Shown piece after piece: positions 7,730 through 15,443 of a DNA stretch of 34,926 nucleotides. Position numbers and translations under genes: made by a program. Numbering within the stretch: the stretch's first letter is position 1; each line of letters opens with the position of its first letter. The notes below the pieces were generated by a model. The model made no database searches and had not been told where the DNA came from. It was given only the letters and a program-made list of their open reading frames with translations. Origin of the DNA: an uncultured Haloferula sp. (GTDB taxonomy: Bacteria > Verrucomicrobiota > Verrucomicrobiae > Verrucomicrobiales > Akkermansiaceae); assembly GCA_946885645.1 (NCBI GenBank), contig CAMPGU010000013.1:1-34926 (forward strand), in the 5' to 3' direction.

Positions 7730-8508
7730 GGTGTGTGAGCGGCGGGAGCGGGCGCATCTTTCGCGCCTCGGAAGCCAAGACCTTCGAGGCAAAAGGTGCC
7801 CTGTAAGGAAGAGCGGAAGGCGACGCGCATGAAGTCGGCATACTCGAGAGCCTGATTGGGATCAATGGCCGCGCCACCACAGAAGAGCGAACCCTCCGGA
7901 GAGCCGTCCGAGCGCGATTCGCCGCCGGTCATGGAGGCGACGAAATCACTCGTCCATTCCCATACCAGCCCATGCAGGCCACGGACGCCGTAGATGTTGG
8001 CGGGCATGGTGCCCGACGCCGGCAGGATGTCCGGCGCAGGCTTCGAATACCACGCGAGAATGCGTTTGCGGAATTCCGGGTCGCCGGTCGCATCGACCTG
8101 CCGCTCGTCGGCGCGGGCTACGAACTCCCACTCGTCGAGAGTCGGCAGGCGTTTTCCCTGGGCTTTTAGAAAAGCGCGGGCGGCGAACCACGAGACGTTC
8201 GTGGCCGGAGCATCCGGAGCGGCCAGCGGCCCGAGTTCGGTGTCGCCGGTCCAGTGGCGCAGGTAGCTGCCGTCGGCGAAGAGGCGGTTCACCCGCGAGC
8301 GCCGCCACTCGGGATGGGAGGTGACAAACGCCAGATACTCGGAGTTGGTCACATGGCGGACATCGAGGAGGAAGGTGGCGACCTGCCGCGTTTGTCCGCT
8401 TTTCTCCAGGGGCCGCCGGTAGCTGCCGCCTTCAATCCTGGCCATCGGCTCTTCGGCCGAGACGACGGCAAGCAAGCAACCGGACAGGATCGCGAGGGGG
8501 CGGTTCAT
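7726..8508 (-). CDS. nirV: NirV-like formylglycine-generating-enzyme-fold protein
   Basis: The 260-residue product has a signal-like N-terminus ([18 protein letters not shown]) followed by an FGE-sulfatase domain. Hallmarks are [15 protein letters not shown] (about 48-62), [32 protein letters not shown] (the usual V-sW-dA-a-CaW-GkRLPTEaEWE region), [13 protein letters not shown] and a C-terminal LGFRGAK. Family knowledge: nirV is found directly downstream of nirK in several denitrifiers and encodes this fold; its exact role is unresolved but is thought to be linked to nitrite reductase function. Here it overlaps nirK and sco by four bases each (ATGA), so translation is probably coupled. I do not see evidence for sulfatase maturation in the neighbourhood. 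Confidence 0.85.
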   Translation of the reverse strand: MNRPLAILSGCLLAVVSAEEPMARIEGGSYRRPLEKSGQTRQVATFLLDVRHVTNSEYLAFVTSHPEWRRSRVNRLFADGSYLRHWTGDTELGPLAAPDAPATNVSWFAARAFLKAQGKRLPTLDEWEFVARADERQVDATGDPEFRKRILAWYSKPAPDILPASGTMPANIYGVRGLHGLVWEWTSDFVASMTGGESRSDGSPEGSLFCGGAAIDPNQALEYADFMRVAFRSSLQGTFCLEGLGFRGAKDAPAPAAHTP

Positions 8509-9944
8509 TTCTTTTCAGCGCGAACTCTCGCGACGTCCCCCGGTTTTACCTCGCCGCCCTTGTTGTCCCACGTGTTGAGGACGAAGGTCAGAACATTGGC
8601 GATATCCTCGTCGTTGAGGGCCAGGGCGGGCATCACGCTGTTGTATTTGCTGCCGTTCACCGTGATCTCACCGGTGAGACCGTGAACGATTGCTCCGATC
8701 GCACGATCCACGTCGGCATTCAGGTAGTCCGACTTTGCCAGAGGCGGGAAAGCGGCGGGAATACCCTGGCCTTCCGCCTGGTGACACGCGAGACAGTTGG
8801 TGGCAAACACGTTCTTGCCGCGATCGATGCGCTCCGTTTTGTTCGTCGCGGAGGCCAGCGGCTTGCCTTCCTGGGGCATCGTCTGTGGCGTGCCGCCTTC
8901 GGGCAGGTAAACCATGTCGTCGATCTTTCCCGAATAGGTAGGCGGTTCGGGATCGCCGGCCACCTTGATCATGCCGATCGCCCCCTTGTTGAAGGCCCGG
9001 GTCAGGGCGTGATCGACCAGGATCAGCGTCCCGGGCACCTCGCACTTGAACTCGAGGATCGCCGAGCCGCCGGCCGGCACCATCGTGGTCTGGACATTCT
9101 CGTTGATGGTCTTGGTGCCGCCCTCGACGTATACCTTGTCGAAGATCTCGCCGATCACATGGAAGGATGACGACAAGTTGGGGCCGCCGTTGCCGAAGAA
9201 CACCCGGACCGTTTCCCCCTTCTTCGCCGTCATCGCCTTGTCGCCGGTCGTCGCTCCGACGGAACCATTGAAGACGACGTAATCCGGCTTTTCATCGATC
9301 GCCTTCTCCATGTCGAAAGGCTGCAAGCCCTGCTCGCCGTTGCGGCCCTTGGTGTAGAAGTCGCCCTGCACCACATAAAACTCGCGGTCCACCTCGGGCA
9401 GGCCTTCCTCCGGCTGGACATAGATGAGACCGTACATCCCGTTCGCCACGTGCATGCCCACCGGCGCGACGGCACAGTGGTAGATGTAGAGGCCGGGGTT
9501 CAGGACGCGGAAGGAAAAGGTCGAGCTGTGCCCCGGTGCGGTGAAGGACGCCGCCGCCCCGCCGCCTTGGCCGGTCACCGCGTGGAGGTCGATGTTGTGC
9601 GGCATCTTGCTCGAGGGGTGATTCATGAGATGGAATTCGACGAAGTCGCCCTGCCGCACGCGGATGAACTTGCCCGGCACACAACCGCCGAAGGTCCAGA
9701 AGGTGTAATCGACGCCATCGGACATCCGCATCACCTTCTCGATCACCTCGAGCTTCACCACCACCTTGGCCGGGTGCTTCCGGGTGATCGGGGGCGGGAC
9801 GTTCGGCGGATCGGTGAGGACGGCGACCTCTTCGCTGCGGATTTCAGGTGGCAGCTTGACGGCCCCGTTCGAGCGGATCTCGCTTTCCGCGTGGCAGGGA
9901 ATCAAGGCTCCCAGCAAGCCAAGGGTGATGGCGATGTGTTTCAT
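8505..9944 (-). CDS. nirK: copper nitrite reductase with C-terminal cytochrome c domain (three-domain NirK)
   Basis: This 479-residue periplasmic enzyme reduces nitrite to nitric oxide. After a signal peptide ([20 protein letters not shown]), two cupredoxin domains carry type 1 copper ligands His116, Cys157, His165 and Met170 ([16 protein letters not shown]). Type 2 ligands are His121, His156 and His312 ([10 protein letters not shown]). Catalytic Asp119 (PHNIDLH) and His262 (SSFHVIGE) are present, so all required residues appear intact. The short [12 protein letters not shown] loop matches the Ralstonia-type three-domain class. A fused class I cytochrome c follows with CLACH (384-388) and likely axial Met438 (SVMPAL); it feeds electrons to the type 1 copper. 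It heads a tightly overlapping unit with nirV, sco and a small ORF. The 169-base leader upstream holds two palindromes (9964-9981 and 10031-10049). Confidence 0.96.
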   Translation of the reverse strand: MKHIAITLGLLGALIPCHAESEIRSNGAVKLPPEIRSEEVAVLTDPPNVPPPITRKHPAKVVVKLEVIEKVMRMSDGVDYTFWTFGGCVPGKFIRVRQGDFVEFHLMNHPSSKMPHNIDLHAVTGQGGGAAASFTAPGHSSTFSFRVLNPGLYIYHCAVAPVGMHVANGMYGLIYVQPEEGLPEVDREFYVVQGDFYTKGRNGEQGLQPFDMEKAIDEKPDYVVFNGSVGATTGDKAMTAKKGETVRVFFGNGGPNLSSSFHVIGEIFDKVYVEGGTKTINENVQTTMVPAGGSAILEFKCEVPGTLILVDHALTRAFNKGAIGMIKVAGDPEPPTYSGKIDDMVYLPEGGTPQTMPQEGKPLASATNKTERIDRGKNVFATNCLACHQAEGQGIPAAFPPLAKSDYLNADVDRAIGAIVHGLTGEITVNGSKYNSVMPALALNDEDIANVLTFVLNTWDNKGGEVKPGDVARVRAEKK

Positions 9945-9963
9945 GACAGATGCCTTTCGGCTG

Positions 9964-9981
9964 GATTCAAGATGATGAATC
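9964..9981. promoter_or_regulatory. palindrome in the nirK leader
   Basis: GATTCAAGATGATGAATC is a perfect 6-6-6 dyad (GATTCA / TGAATC) about 20 bases upstream of the nirK ATG. The GATTyAAGA element also occurs at the Rrf2 dyad (2981-2989). It could be an operator, or a hairpin close to the translation start. Confidence 0.4.
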
Positions 9982-10030
9982 GGAGTTATTGCGGAAGTAC
10001 ATTTCGCTTTCTAAGCGGATCGGGTGAGAG

Positions 10031-10049
10031 TTCCGCAAGATCTGCGGAA
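10031..10049. promoter_or_regulatory. 19-base perfect palindrome upstream of nirK
   Basis: TTCCGCAAGATCTGCGGAA has 7-base arms around a 5-base centre. A third TGCGGAA half-site lies at 9990-9996, 53 bases (about five helical turns) from the right arm. The site is about 85-105 bases upstream of nirK, between it and the nirJ-like gene, the position expected for an activator of nirK. It is not an FNR/NNR-type TTGAT-N4-ATCAA box. The cognate regulator is unknown. Confidence 0.5.
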
Positions 10050-10113
10050 TCATCCTGCCTGAATTTCCTTTGCCGGGGTCGAAGCCGAGTCCATCGCTTC
10101 ATTGCCGGGTAGC

Positions 10114-11328
10114 TTAACAAACCGCCAGGTCCGTGCCGATCTCTTCGTTGCTGAGGTAGCACCCCGGATCGCTGCCCCACAGGTCGTGGTTGGCAAAGGC
10201 GGCGCGGGTGCGGAAGCCGCCGCCGCAGATATTGAACCACTGGCAGCTCGCGCAGCGGCCGTGCATGCGTTCGCGGCGCTCGTCCACGGATAACGTCCCG
10301 ATCGAGCGAATTTCGTCGAGAACGGGTGCGGAGAGTTCATTTCCGCCTTCCCAGATGCGGGAGAAGGCCATCCGTTTCACATTGCCCAAGACCACGTCTT
10401 GCCAGAACTGATCGGGATGAACATTGCCTTGCGTATCGATATTGGCGATGCCGCGGCCGGAGCTGTTGGCACCGCCGCCGTTCCAAGCCAAAAGTTGGCG
10501 GGCCTGGACGAGGTTCGGGTGGTTCTCGCGCTCCATGCGGACTAGCAGGTAAGCTCCATCGGCAGGCTGGGTGACAGTCAGTAACTCGCGGTCGATACCC
10601 TGCGCGTGCCAAGCCTCCACCCGGGCGATAAGCGTATCGATCACCCCGCGGGCGGCGTCCGGCTCCAGCACCTGAAGCTCCGCTCCCCGACCGGCGGGGA
10701 CCAGATGCTAGAAGCATACCCGCTGGATCTCGTGATCCTCGATAAAGTCGCGGATTTGCCCGATGTTTTCCACGTTGTGGCGGGTGAGGGTCAGGCGCAG
10801 TCCTGTCTTCTGGCCGACCTCGTGACAGTTCCGGAAGCCGCGCACGGCGGCATCGAAGGCTCCTTCCTTCCCGCGGAACCGGTCGTGGACCTCTCCGATG
10901 CCATCGAGCGAGATGCCGACGTAGGCGACGTTAGCCACTTTCAGCAGTGCCGCTTTCTCCGGCGTGATCAAGGTGCCGTTCGTGGAGATGGTCAGCTTCA
11001 GTCCCGCCTGCGATGCGGTCTCGACGAGATCGAAGAAACGCGGATGGATCAGCGGTTCCCCGCCGGAGAGCAGCAGCGAGGGGATCCGGTAGCCCGCGAG
11101 GTCTTTCACCACCTCTTGCATTTGCTCCCAGCTCAGCTCGCCGGGATATTTCATCGCCATTGAATCCGAGTAGCAGTGGACACAGCGGAGGTTGCAGGTA
11201 CGGGTGATATTCCAGACGACGATGGGCCGGCGGGCCCGGGCGCTATGCGGGGAAGCGTGGCCGCGACCATAGCGGAGGTCATCGGCAGGCTGGGCCTGGC
11301 CGGTCCAGAGGCGGGTGAGGTTGATCAT
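10114..11328 (-). pseudogene. nirJ: NirJ-like radical SAM/SPASM protein interrupted by in-frame TAG
   Basis: The frame reads as one 404-codon NirJ-type protein with a single internal stop. The N-terminal 206 residues contain the radical SAM cluster motif CNLRCVHC (Cys45, Cys49, Cys52), LLLSGGEPLIHP and SLDG. They end ...IQRVCF, then TAG (10708-10710), then HLVPAGRGAEL continues in the same frame. The family, as I recall it, has CFYHLV-x-x-GRG here, so TAC (Tyr) to TAG is the simplest explanation. The C-terminal part has a complete SPASM domain: GRCASCQWFNICGG, DLWGSDPGCYLSNEEIG. NirJ and its AhbC/AhbD relatives remodel siroheme-derived tetrapyrroles toward heme d1 or heme b. NirK needs no heme d1, so the gene may be dispensable here. 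TAG ends genes normally elsewhere in the window (19570-19572, 23976-23978). A sequencing error is the main alternative. Confidence 0.85.
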
Positions 11329-11371
11329 GATACTGGTGTGGAGTTCTTCGAAGGACTTCCCGGGGGCAGGG

Positions 11372-12439
11372 TCAACGAGCGGGTTGATAGGAACAGGAGG
11401 GATCCTCCGCGAAAGGATCGCCGGTTACGCCGTAGGCACGGGCACGCGAGCCGCCACAGATCTTGCGGAATTCGCAGCGACCGCACTTCCCCCCGAGCGC
11501 ATCCGAATCGCGCAGGCTGACGAATAGGGGATGCTCGCGGTAAATTGTCGCGGGATGTCGATCCCGGACATTGCCGCAGTCGAAGGGAAGAAAGCCGCTC
11601 GGGCTGACGACGCCCGTGTGGGAGATGAACATCACGCCGCGACCATCGCGGATGCCGAGCGGCGAGCGCATGCCCTGCCTGCCCTTGTCGCCGCCTTTGC
11701 CGCTTTGGGCGAGCACCCGGCGGAAGTGATGGCCTTCCGTCGTCTTGATGGCAAACGGAGCTTTACCAACAAGGTCCGCCATCTCCTCGAAGATCCGTTC
11801 GAGGTCCTCGGGAGCCGGGACTTCGTCCGCACCGGCACGGCCGGTCGGCACCAACACGAAAACGCTCCACATCGCCGGCCGGAGTTGGAACATCAGGCGG
11901 CGGAAATCCGGGAATTCGTGCAGATTCGAGCGCGTGAGCGTCGTGTTGATTTGGACTGACAGCCCTGCGTCTCGCGCCATCTCGACCGCCTTCAAGGTGC
12001 GGGCAAAGGTTCCCTTCACGCCGCGAAAGCGGTCGTGACTCTCCTCCGTCGCCCCATCCAGGCTTAGCGAGATGCGATCGATGCCCGCATCGCGGATGGC
12101 GGAAAAGTCGAAGTTCATCAGCCGGTGGGTACCGGACGGGCTGAGGCCGACGCGCATGCCGAAATCGGTCGCACGGCGGGCAATGCTCAGCACGTCGCGC
12201 CGCATCAAGGGATCGCCGCCGGTCAGGATCAGCATCGGCGGCGCGAGAGCGGCGAGCTGCTCGACCAAACGGAGAGCCTCCTTTTCATCCAGCTCATCGG
12301 GATGCCGCCGCGGCTGGGCCTCGGCGCGGCAATGCTGGCAGGCCAGTGCGCAAGCCCGGGTAACCTCCCAAAAGACAAGGAAGGGACGTTCGGCGAAGGG
12401 GTCGCGAACCGGCACACCGGTTATAAGCGGAGCAACCAT
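11372..12439 (-). CDS. radical SAM/SPASM domain protein (AhbD/TIGR04053-like)
   Basis: From ATG 12437-12439 the product is 355 residues. The radical SAM Fe-S motif is CALACQHC (Cys30, Cys34, Cys37) within FWEVTRACALACQHCRAEAQ. ILTGGDPLMRRD, SPSGT and ISLSLDGATEESHDRFRG follow, and a C-terminal SPASM region reads GKCGRCEFRKICGGSRARA...DPSCSYQP for auxiliary Fe-S clusters. The wording is close to what I remember of the TIGR04053 group related to NirJ/AhbD heme-biosynthesis enzymes; the exact substrate is not known. It precedes the broken nirJ-like gene by 43 bases and probably opens the leftward string toward nirK. The frame is open 54 codons further upstream, but those residues are low-complexity Arg/Pro and were excluded. 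Confidence 0.85.
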   Translation of the reverse strand: MVAPLITGVPVRDPFAERPFLVFWEVTRACALACQHCRAEAQPRRHPDELDEKEALRLVEQLAALAPPMLILTGGDPLMRRDVLSIARRATDFGMRVGLSPSGTHRLMNFDFSAIRDAGIDRISLSLDGATEESHDRFRGVKGTFARTLKAVEMARDAGLSVQINTTLTRSNLHEFPDFRRLMFQLRPAMWSVFVLVPTGRAGADEVPAPEDLERIFEEMADLVGKAPFAIKTTEGHHFRRVLAQSGKGGDKGRQGMRSPLGIRDGRGVMFISHTGVVSPSGFLPFDCGNVRDRHPATIYREHPLFVSLRDSDALGGKCGRCEFRKICGGSRARAYGVTGDPFAEDPSCSYQPAR

Positions 12440-12679
12440 GACGTGATGAAGTAAGCGTCCTTCGGGAATTCTCCGCCACGCCGGACGGCTCAGTCTCTGC
12501 GCATATCCTGCCCCCCAGGTTCTCGGGGGACGTAGCCGGAGGCGCCGCCCCCCGGGCGAGAGCAACCGGATGGCCCACGGTAGTCTCGCGGATTCGGGCA
12601 ATTAGTCGGGGCCGCCATTTGCGATTTGCCGGCGATCCGCTTAAACTGAAGGACCGCAGAGGGAAGAAGCGGGACGACC
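12440..12679. other. divergent intergenic region with GC-rich hairpins
   Basis: This 240-base gap separates the leftward radical SAM gene from the rightward CheB-like gene. It contains a C-run/G-run hairpin (CCCCC near 12511-12516 with GGGGG at 12525-12529) and CG-rich sequence beyond it. A GG-N10-GC spacing near 12617-12630 is too poor elsewhere to call a sigma-54 promoter. No RNA gene was recognised. Confidence 0.4.
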
Positions 12680-13732
12680 ATGCCAGAGAACCCGCATCCC
12701 GCCGATCGCCGCCAAAGTAATGACGAGCCTGCTTCTTTCCGCCTCATCGTGGTGGGAGCCTCCGCAGGAGGACTTGCAGCTTTGTCCGAATTCGTATCGC
12801 GCCTTCCTCATCCAGCGGATGCGGTGGTGCTTGCCGTCCTGCATGTGGGGCCGGAAGTACGCGTGGAAAACCTGCTCCCTGCCATCCGGCGCGGAACGCA
12901 GTGGCGATGCGAGGTGGCGGCGGATGGTACCCGGCTGCGCCCGGGCGTTGTTTACCTCGCTCCCGCAGACCATAACGTCCTGTTGGAGGAAGGCAGGATC
13001 TCGGTGGTTCGCGGGCCGCGGGAGAACCGCTGGCGTCCGGGGATCGACCCGCTGTTCAGGTCCGCCGCGGTAGCTTACGGGAACAAGGTTATCGGGGTGA
13101 TTCTGACCGGCATGCTGGACGATGGATCCGCAGGGCTTACCGCCATCAAGAGATGTGGGGGCCTGTGCGTCGTTCAGGATCCCGAAGACGCCACCTATCC
13201 GGACATGCCCTCCAACGCGCTGAAGAGGGCCGCACCACATCATGTCGTGCCGCTAGCCTCGATGGGGGCCCTGATTTCGGACGCGCTTCAGGAGGGCCCG
13301 CCGCCCCAGGTAGAGACGCCGCGTGATCTAGAGATCGAAGCGGCAATTACGGCACGTGCGCATGCCGGGCCGAACGCGATGGACGAACTCGGAACGAGGA
13401 CCGCCGTGACTTGTCCCGACTGTGGTGGAACACTGTGGGAAGTCGGGCAGAGGCCTGCGATCCACTTCCGCTGCCATGCCGGTCATTCCTACGGACCGGA
13501 ATCGGTAGTCGGTGCCCAGAGGGAGAAGCTGGATGAGACCCTGTGGATGGCGCTGCGGATGCTGGAGGAGCGAAAGTTCCTCCTGCGGTCAATGGCCGAT
13601 TCGCTCAACGCCCCCGGCACCCTCCCCGACCGGATAGCGGAGATAGAGTCTCACATCGGGCGCTTGCGGGAGGTGCTGATGGGGGCACATCCCGGCGGCG
13701 GAGAGGCTTCTTCTCACGGTGGTCGGTCCTGA
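12680..13732 (+). CDS. orphan CheB-type protein-glutamate methylesterase domain protein
   Basis: The 350-residue protein carries a CheB catalytic domain without the usual N-terminal receiver. The triad is visible as Ser28 (VVGASAGG), His55 (VLHVGPEV) and Asp148 (ILTGMLDDGSAG). CheB removes methyl groups from, or deamidates, chemoreceptors. No receptor, CheR or CheA is in the window, so the target is unknown. After the catalytic domain (about 20-205) comes a zinc-ribbon-like segment CPDCGGTLWE...FRCHAGHSY, seen in many stand-alone CheB-like proteins, and a helical tail (about 285-335). An AGGGAAG stretch lies roughly 20 bases before the ATG. The gene is divergent from the radical SAM string and not obviously part of the nitrogen-oxide unit. 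Confidence 0.88.
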   Translation: MPENPHPADRRQSNDEPASFRLIVVGASAGGLAALSEFVSRLPHPADAVVLAVLHVGPEVRVENLLPAIRRGTQWRCEVAADGTRLRPGVVYLAPADHNVLLEEGRISVVRGPRENRWRPGIDPLFRSAAVAYGNKVIGVILTGMLDDGSAGLTAIKRCGGLCVVQDPEDATYPDMPSNALKRAAPHHVVPLASMGALISDALQEGPPPQVETPRDLEIEAAITARAHAGPNAMDELGTRTAVTCPDCGGTLWEVGQRPAIHFRCHAGHSYGPESVVGAQREKLDETLWMALRMLEERKFLLRSMADSLNAPGTLPDRIAEIESHIGRLREVLMGAHPGGGEASSHGGRS

Positions 13733-13775
13733 GGGAGCGGTGGCCCTAGCGAAACCGTAACATCAAAGGGCTGGA

Positions 13776-14075
13776 TCAGCGGCAATAGGTGTCTATTCCC
13801 AGGATCTTCTGTTGTTGCGTCGTGAAGTCGGAGCGAACGGGAAAATGTTCCTCGGTCACCACGAGATCCCGAATCTCATTGAAGCGGAATCTTCGCCATC
13901 CTTCGTTCTCTCCCCGTACCCAGCTTTCCAGGACTAGTGCCCGCGTCCGGGCGGCGTGGCCCAGAAGGTGAGGTTCGGCAAGAAGGATGGTGCCTTTGTA
14001 GAGGAACCGGATTACCCGGCGCTTCGCGATCGCCTCCCTCAGATCGTGGAGGCTTGCATAGAGAGGTGGCGGCAT
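13776..14075 (-). CDS. small WYL-domain-like protein
   Basis: A 99-residue protein with the pattern LREAIAKRRVIRFLYKG...AEPHLLGHA...LVLESWVRGENEGWRRFRFNEIRDLVV. This resembles the SH3-like WYL ligand-binding fold found at the C-terminus of many bacterial transcription regulators. No DNA-binding domain is attached. Single-domain versions of this kind are usually annotated hypothetical; a regulatory role is possible but unproven. It is convergent with the CheB-like gene, 43 bases apart. Confidence 0.6.
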   Translation of the reverse strand: MPPPLYASLHDLREAIAKRRVIRFLYKGTILLAEPHLLGHAARTRALVLESWVRGENEGWRRFRFNEIRDLVVTEEHFPVRSDFTTQQQKILGIDTYCR

Positions 14076-14303
14076 CTCTCCAGGATGTCATGGCACCCGG
14101 ATTCGGAGCAAGATGGGAGGGCTAAGTGAAATCCTTAGTGCGGGATTTGACTATTTGGTACCGCTGCTAGAGACGCAGCATTGCCGACGCGCCCGCGTTC
14201 GTTGATCCGCCAAGCGGTCAAACCCCCGGGGCGCGCCGGTGTTGCATGCATCGGACGGTGCCCGCCTCCAGGCCCGGATTCCGGGGCCCCGACAGGCAAG
14301 GGG

Positions 14304-14972
14304 TCACTGCCGGACCCCTGGGTTCCACTCGTCGGTCGTGAGAATGCCGTCCGCGTTGAGGTCGAAACGTGTGAAACGTGCTTCGACCTTTGCCTGGGCG
14401 GCGGTCCGTGGAAGCCAATAGCCGAATTCGGTAAGGGTAATCTGGGCGTTCGCATCGAAATCCGCCAATTCAAAGATGGTATAGCCGGAGAGTGGTGGCG
14501 TCTCCCCGCGGCGGAAGCTGAGCCATTCGGACATCGTCACCGTGCTGTCCGCATTCACGTCCGCCCGCAGGAAGTTCCGCCTCACCTTCACCAGGGATAA
14601 CCTGGCCCTGTAGGTGTTCGTGAATTCGTCGAAAGTAAGGGAGCCATCGATCGACGCATCACCTAGGAAGAAAGAGCGTTCGAGACGATTGGCAGGATCG
14701 AGGGCCCCGCGGAACAGGAGGAATTCGTTGAGCTGGATGTCCCCGTTGCGATTCGCGTCGGCCCTTCTGAAAGTCCTGGCTTGGGCACGCACCGAGAGTC
14801 CGGCATCCAGAGTGGTGTTGAACTCCGTGGTGCTCAGACTGCCCGATATATCCAGGTCGGCTGTGGTAAAGACGGTAATGTCGCTAATCCCCGCGGAGGC
14901 GGTTCCGCCCATGGCGATGGCAAAGGCGGACGTAAGGACAAGCGGGCGGATGAATGATGATTTGGTCTTCAT
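14304..14972 (-). CDS. secreted protein with six EF-hand calcium-binding loops
   Basis: The 222-residue product has a signal peptide (cleavage after about TASA, residue 27) and then six EF-hand-like 12-residue loops beginning at Asp39, 72, 105, 138, 171 and 204: DLDISGSLSTTE, DANRNGDIQLNE, DASIDGSLTFDE, DVNADSTVTMSE, DFDANAQITLTE and DLNADGILTTDE. The starts are exactly 33 residues apart. Each ends in Glu at loop position 12, as needed for bidentate calcium binding. The loop-6 glycine is missing in loops 4 (Ser) and 5 (Ala) and is present in loops 1, 2, 3 and 6. The regular 99-base period indicates internal duplication. It is probably an exported calcium-binding protein; the partner is unknown. 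The gene stands alone. Confidence 0.85.
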   Translation of the reverse strand: MKTKSSFIRPLVLTSAFAIAMGGTASAGISDITVFTTADLDISGSLSTTEFNTTLDAGLSVRAQARTFRRADANRNGDIQLNEFLLFRGALDPANRLERSFFLGDASIDGSLTFDEFTNTYRARLSLVKVRRNFLRADVNADSTVTMSEWLSFRRGETPPLSGYTIFELADFDANAQITLTEFGYWLPRTAAQAKVEARFTRFDLNADGILTTDEWNPGVRQ

Positions 14973-15443
14973 GGCAAGCGCCTAGCCGAGCAAGCAGAGT
15001 GCCTGCGGCAGGAAGAGGTCACCAGCCTTGAAGGGGCGGGCAGGAAGACGGCAAAGCCAGACCCCCGGCGTCACCGGCGATATGCATTTTGCGTCGAAGA
15101 GCGGCGTGTTAGATGCAGCTTGCCCAAGTTGCCGTATTTCTGCGGAGGCACTGATAACCAAGGATGAAAAAAGGGCAGCCGCGAGGTGTCGCGGGGGGGA
15201 GGGGGGAGCCCGAGACCGGCCAGATCATGACCCCCGAGAAGACAACGCCTGCGGAGGCCCCCCGAGTGCCTGCTCTCATGGAGCCGGGACACTGCGGGCG
15301 GCTGTCGTTGCATCCGGCAATTCACTATTGCAATGCGACCTCTCGTCTCACTGCGGGCCACCGGGTCGCATCGCGGCGGAGCATGTTCTCTCAAGGCCTC
15401 CACCGCTCCCGCGCCCGGGCATGTTTTTCGCTAAAGCTTGCGC
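14973..15443. other. 471-base intergenic region upstream of the glycosyltransferase gene
   Basis: No convincing gene. It holds a plus-strand G-rich tract (seven G at 15193-15199 and six G at 15201-15206), too few runs for a canonical quadruplex, and a small AT-richer patch near 15320-15345. Several overlapping open frames exist but read as low-complexity Arg/Pro/Ser sequence. It should contain the promoters of the divergent EF-hand and glycosyltransferase genes. Confidence 0.5.

Noticed and set aside
10708..10710. Amber codon read as pyrrolysine or by general TAG reassignment
   Set aside because: TAG ends clear genes at 19572 and 23978 at the expected protein lengths, no pylT/S-like genes are seen, and NirJ homologues need Tyr rather than pyrrolysine there.
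12617..12630. Sigma-54 promoter before the CheB-like gene
   Set aside because: GG-N10-GC spacing exists but the -24 side lacks TGGCAC; such spacing is frequent by chance in GC-rich DNA.
15193..15206. Possible G-quadruplex
   Set aside because: Only two long G runs are present; further runs needed for a canonical quadruplex are missing nearby.
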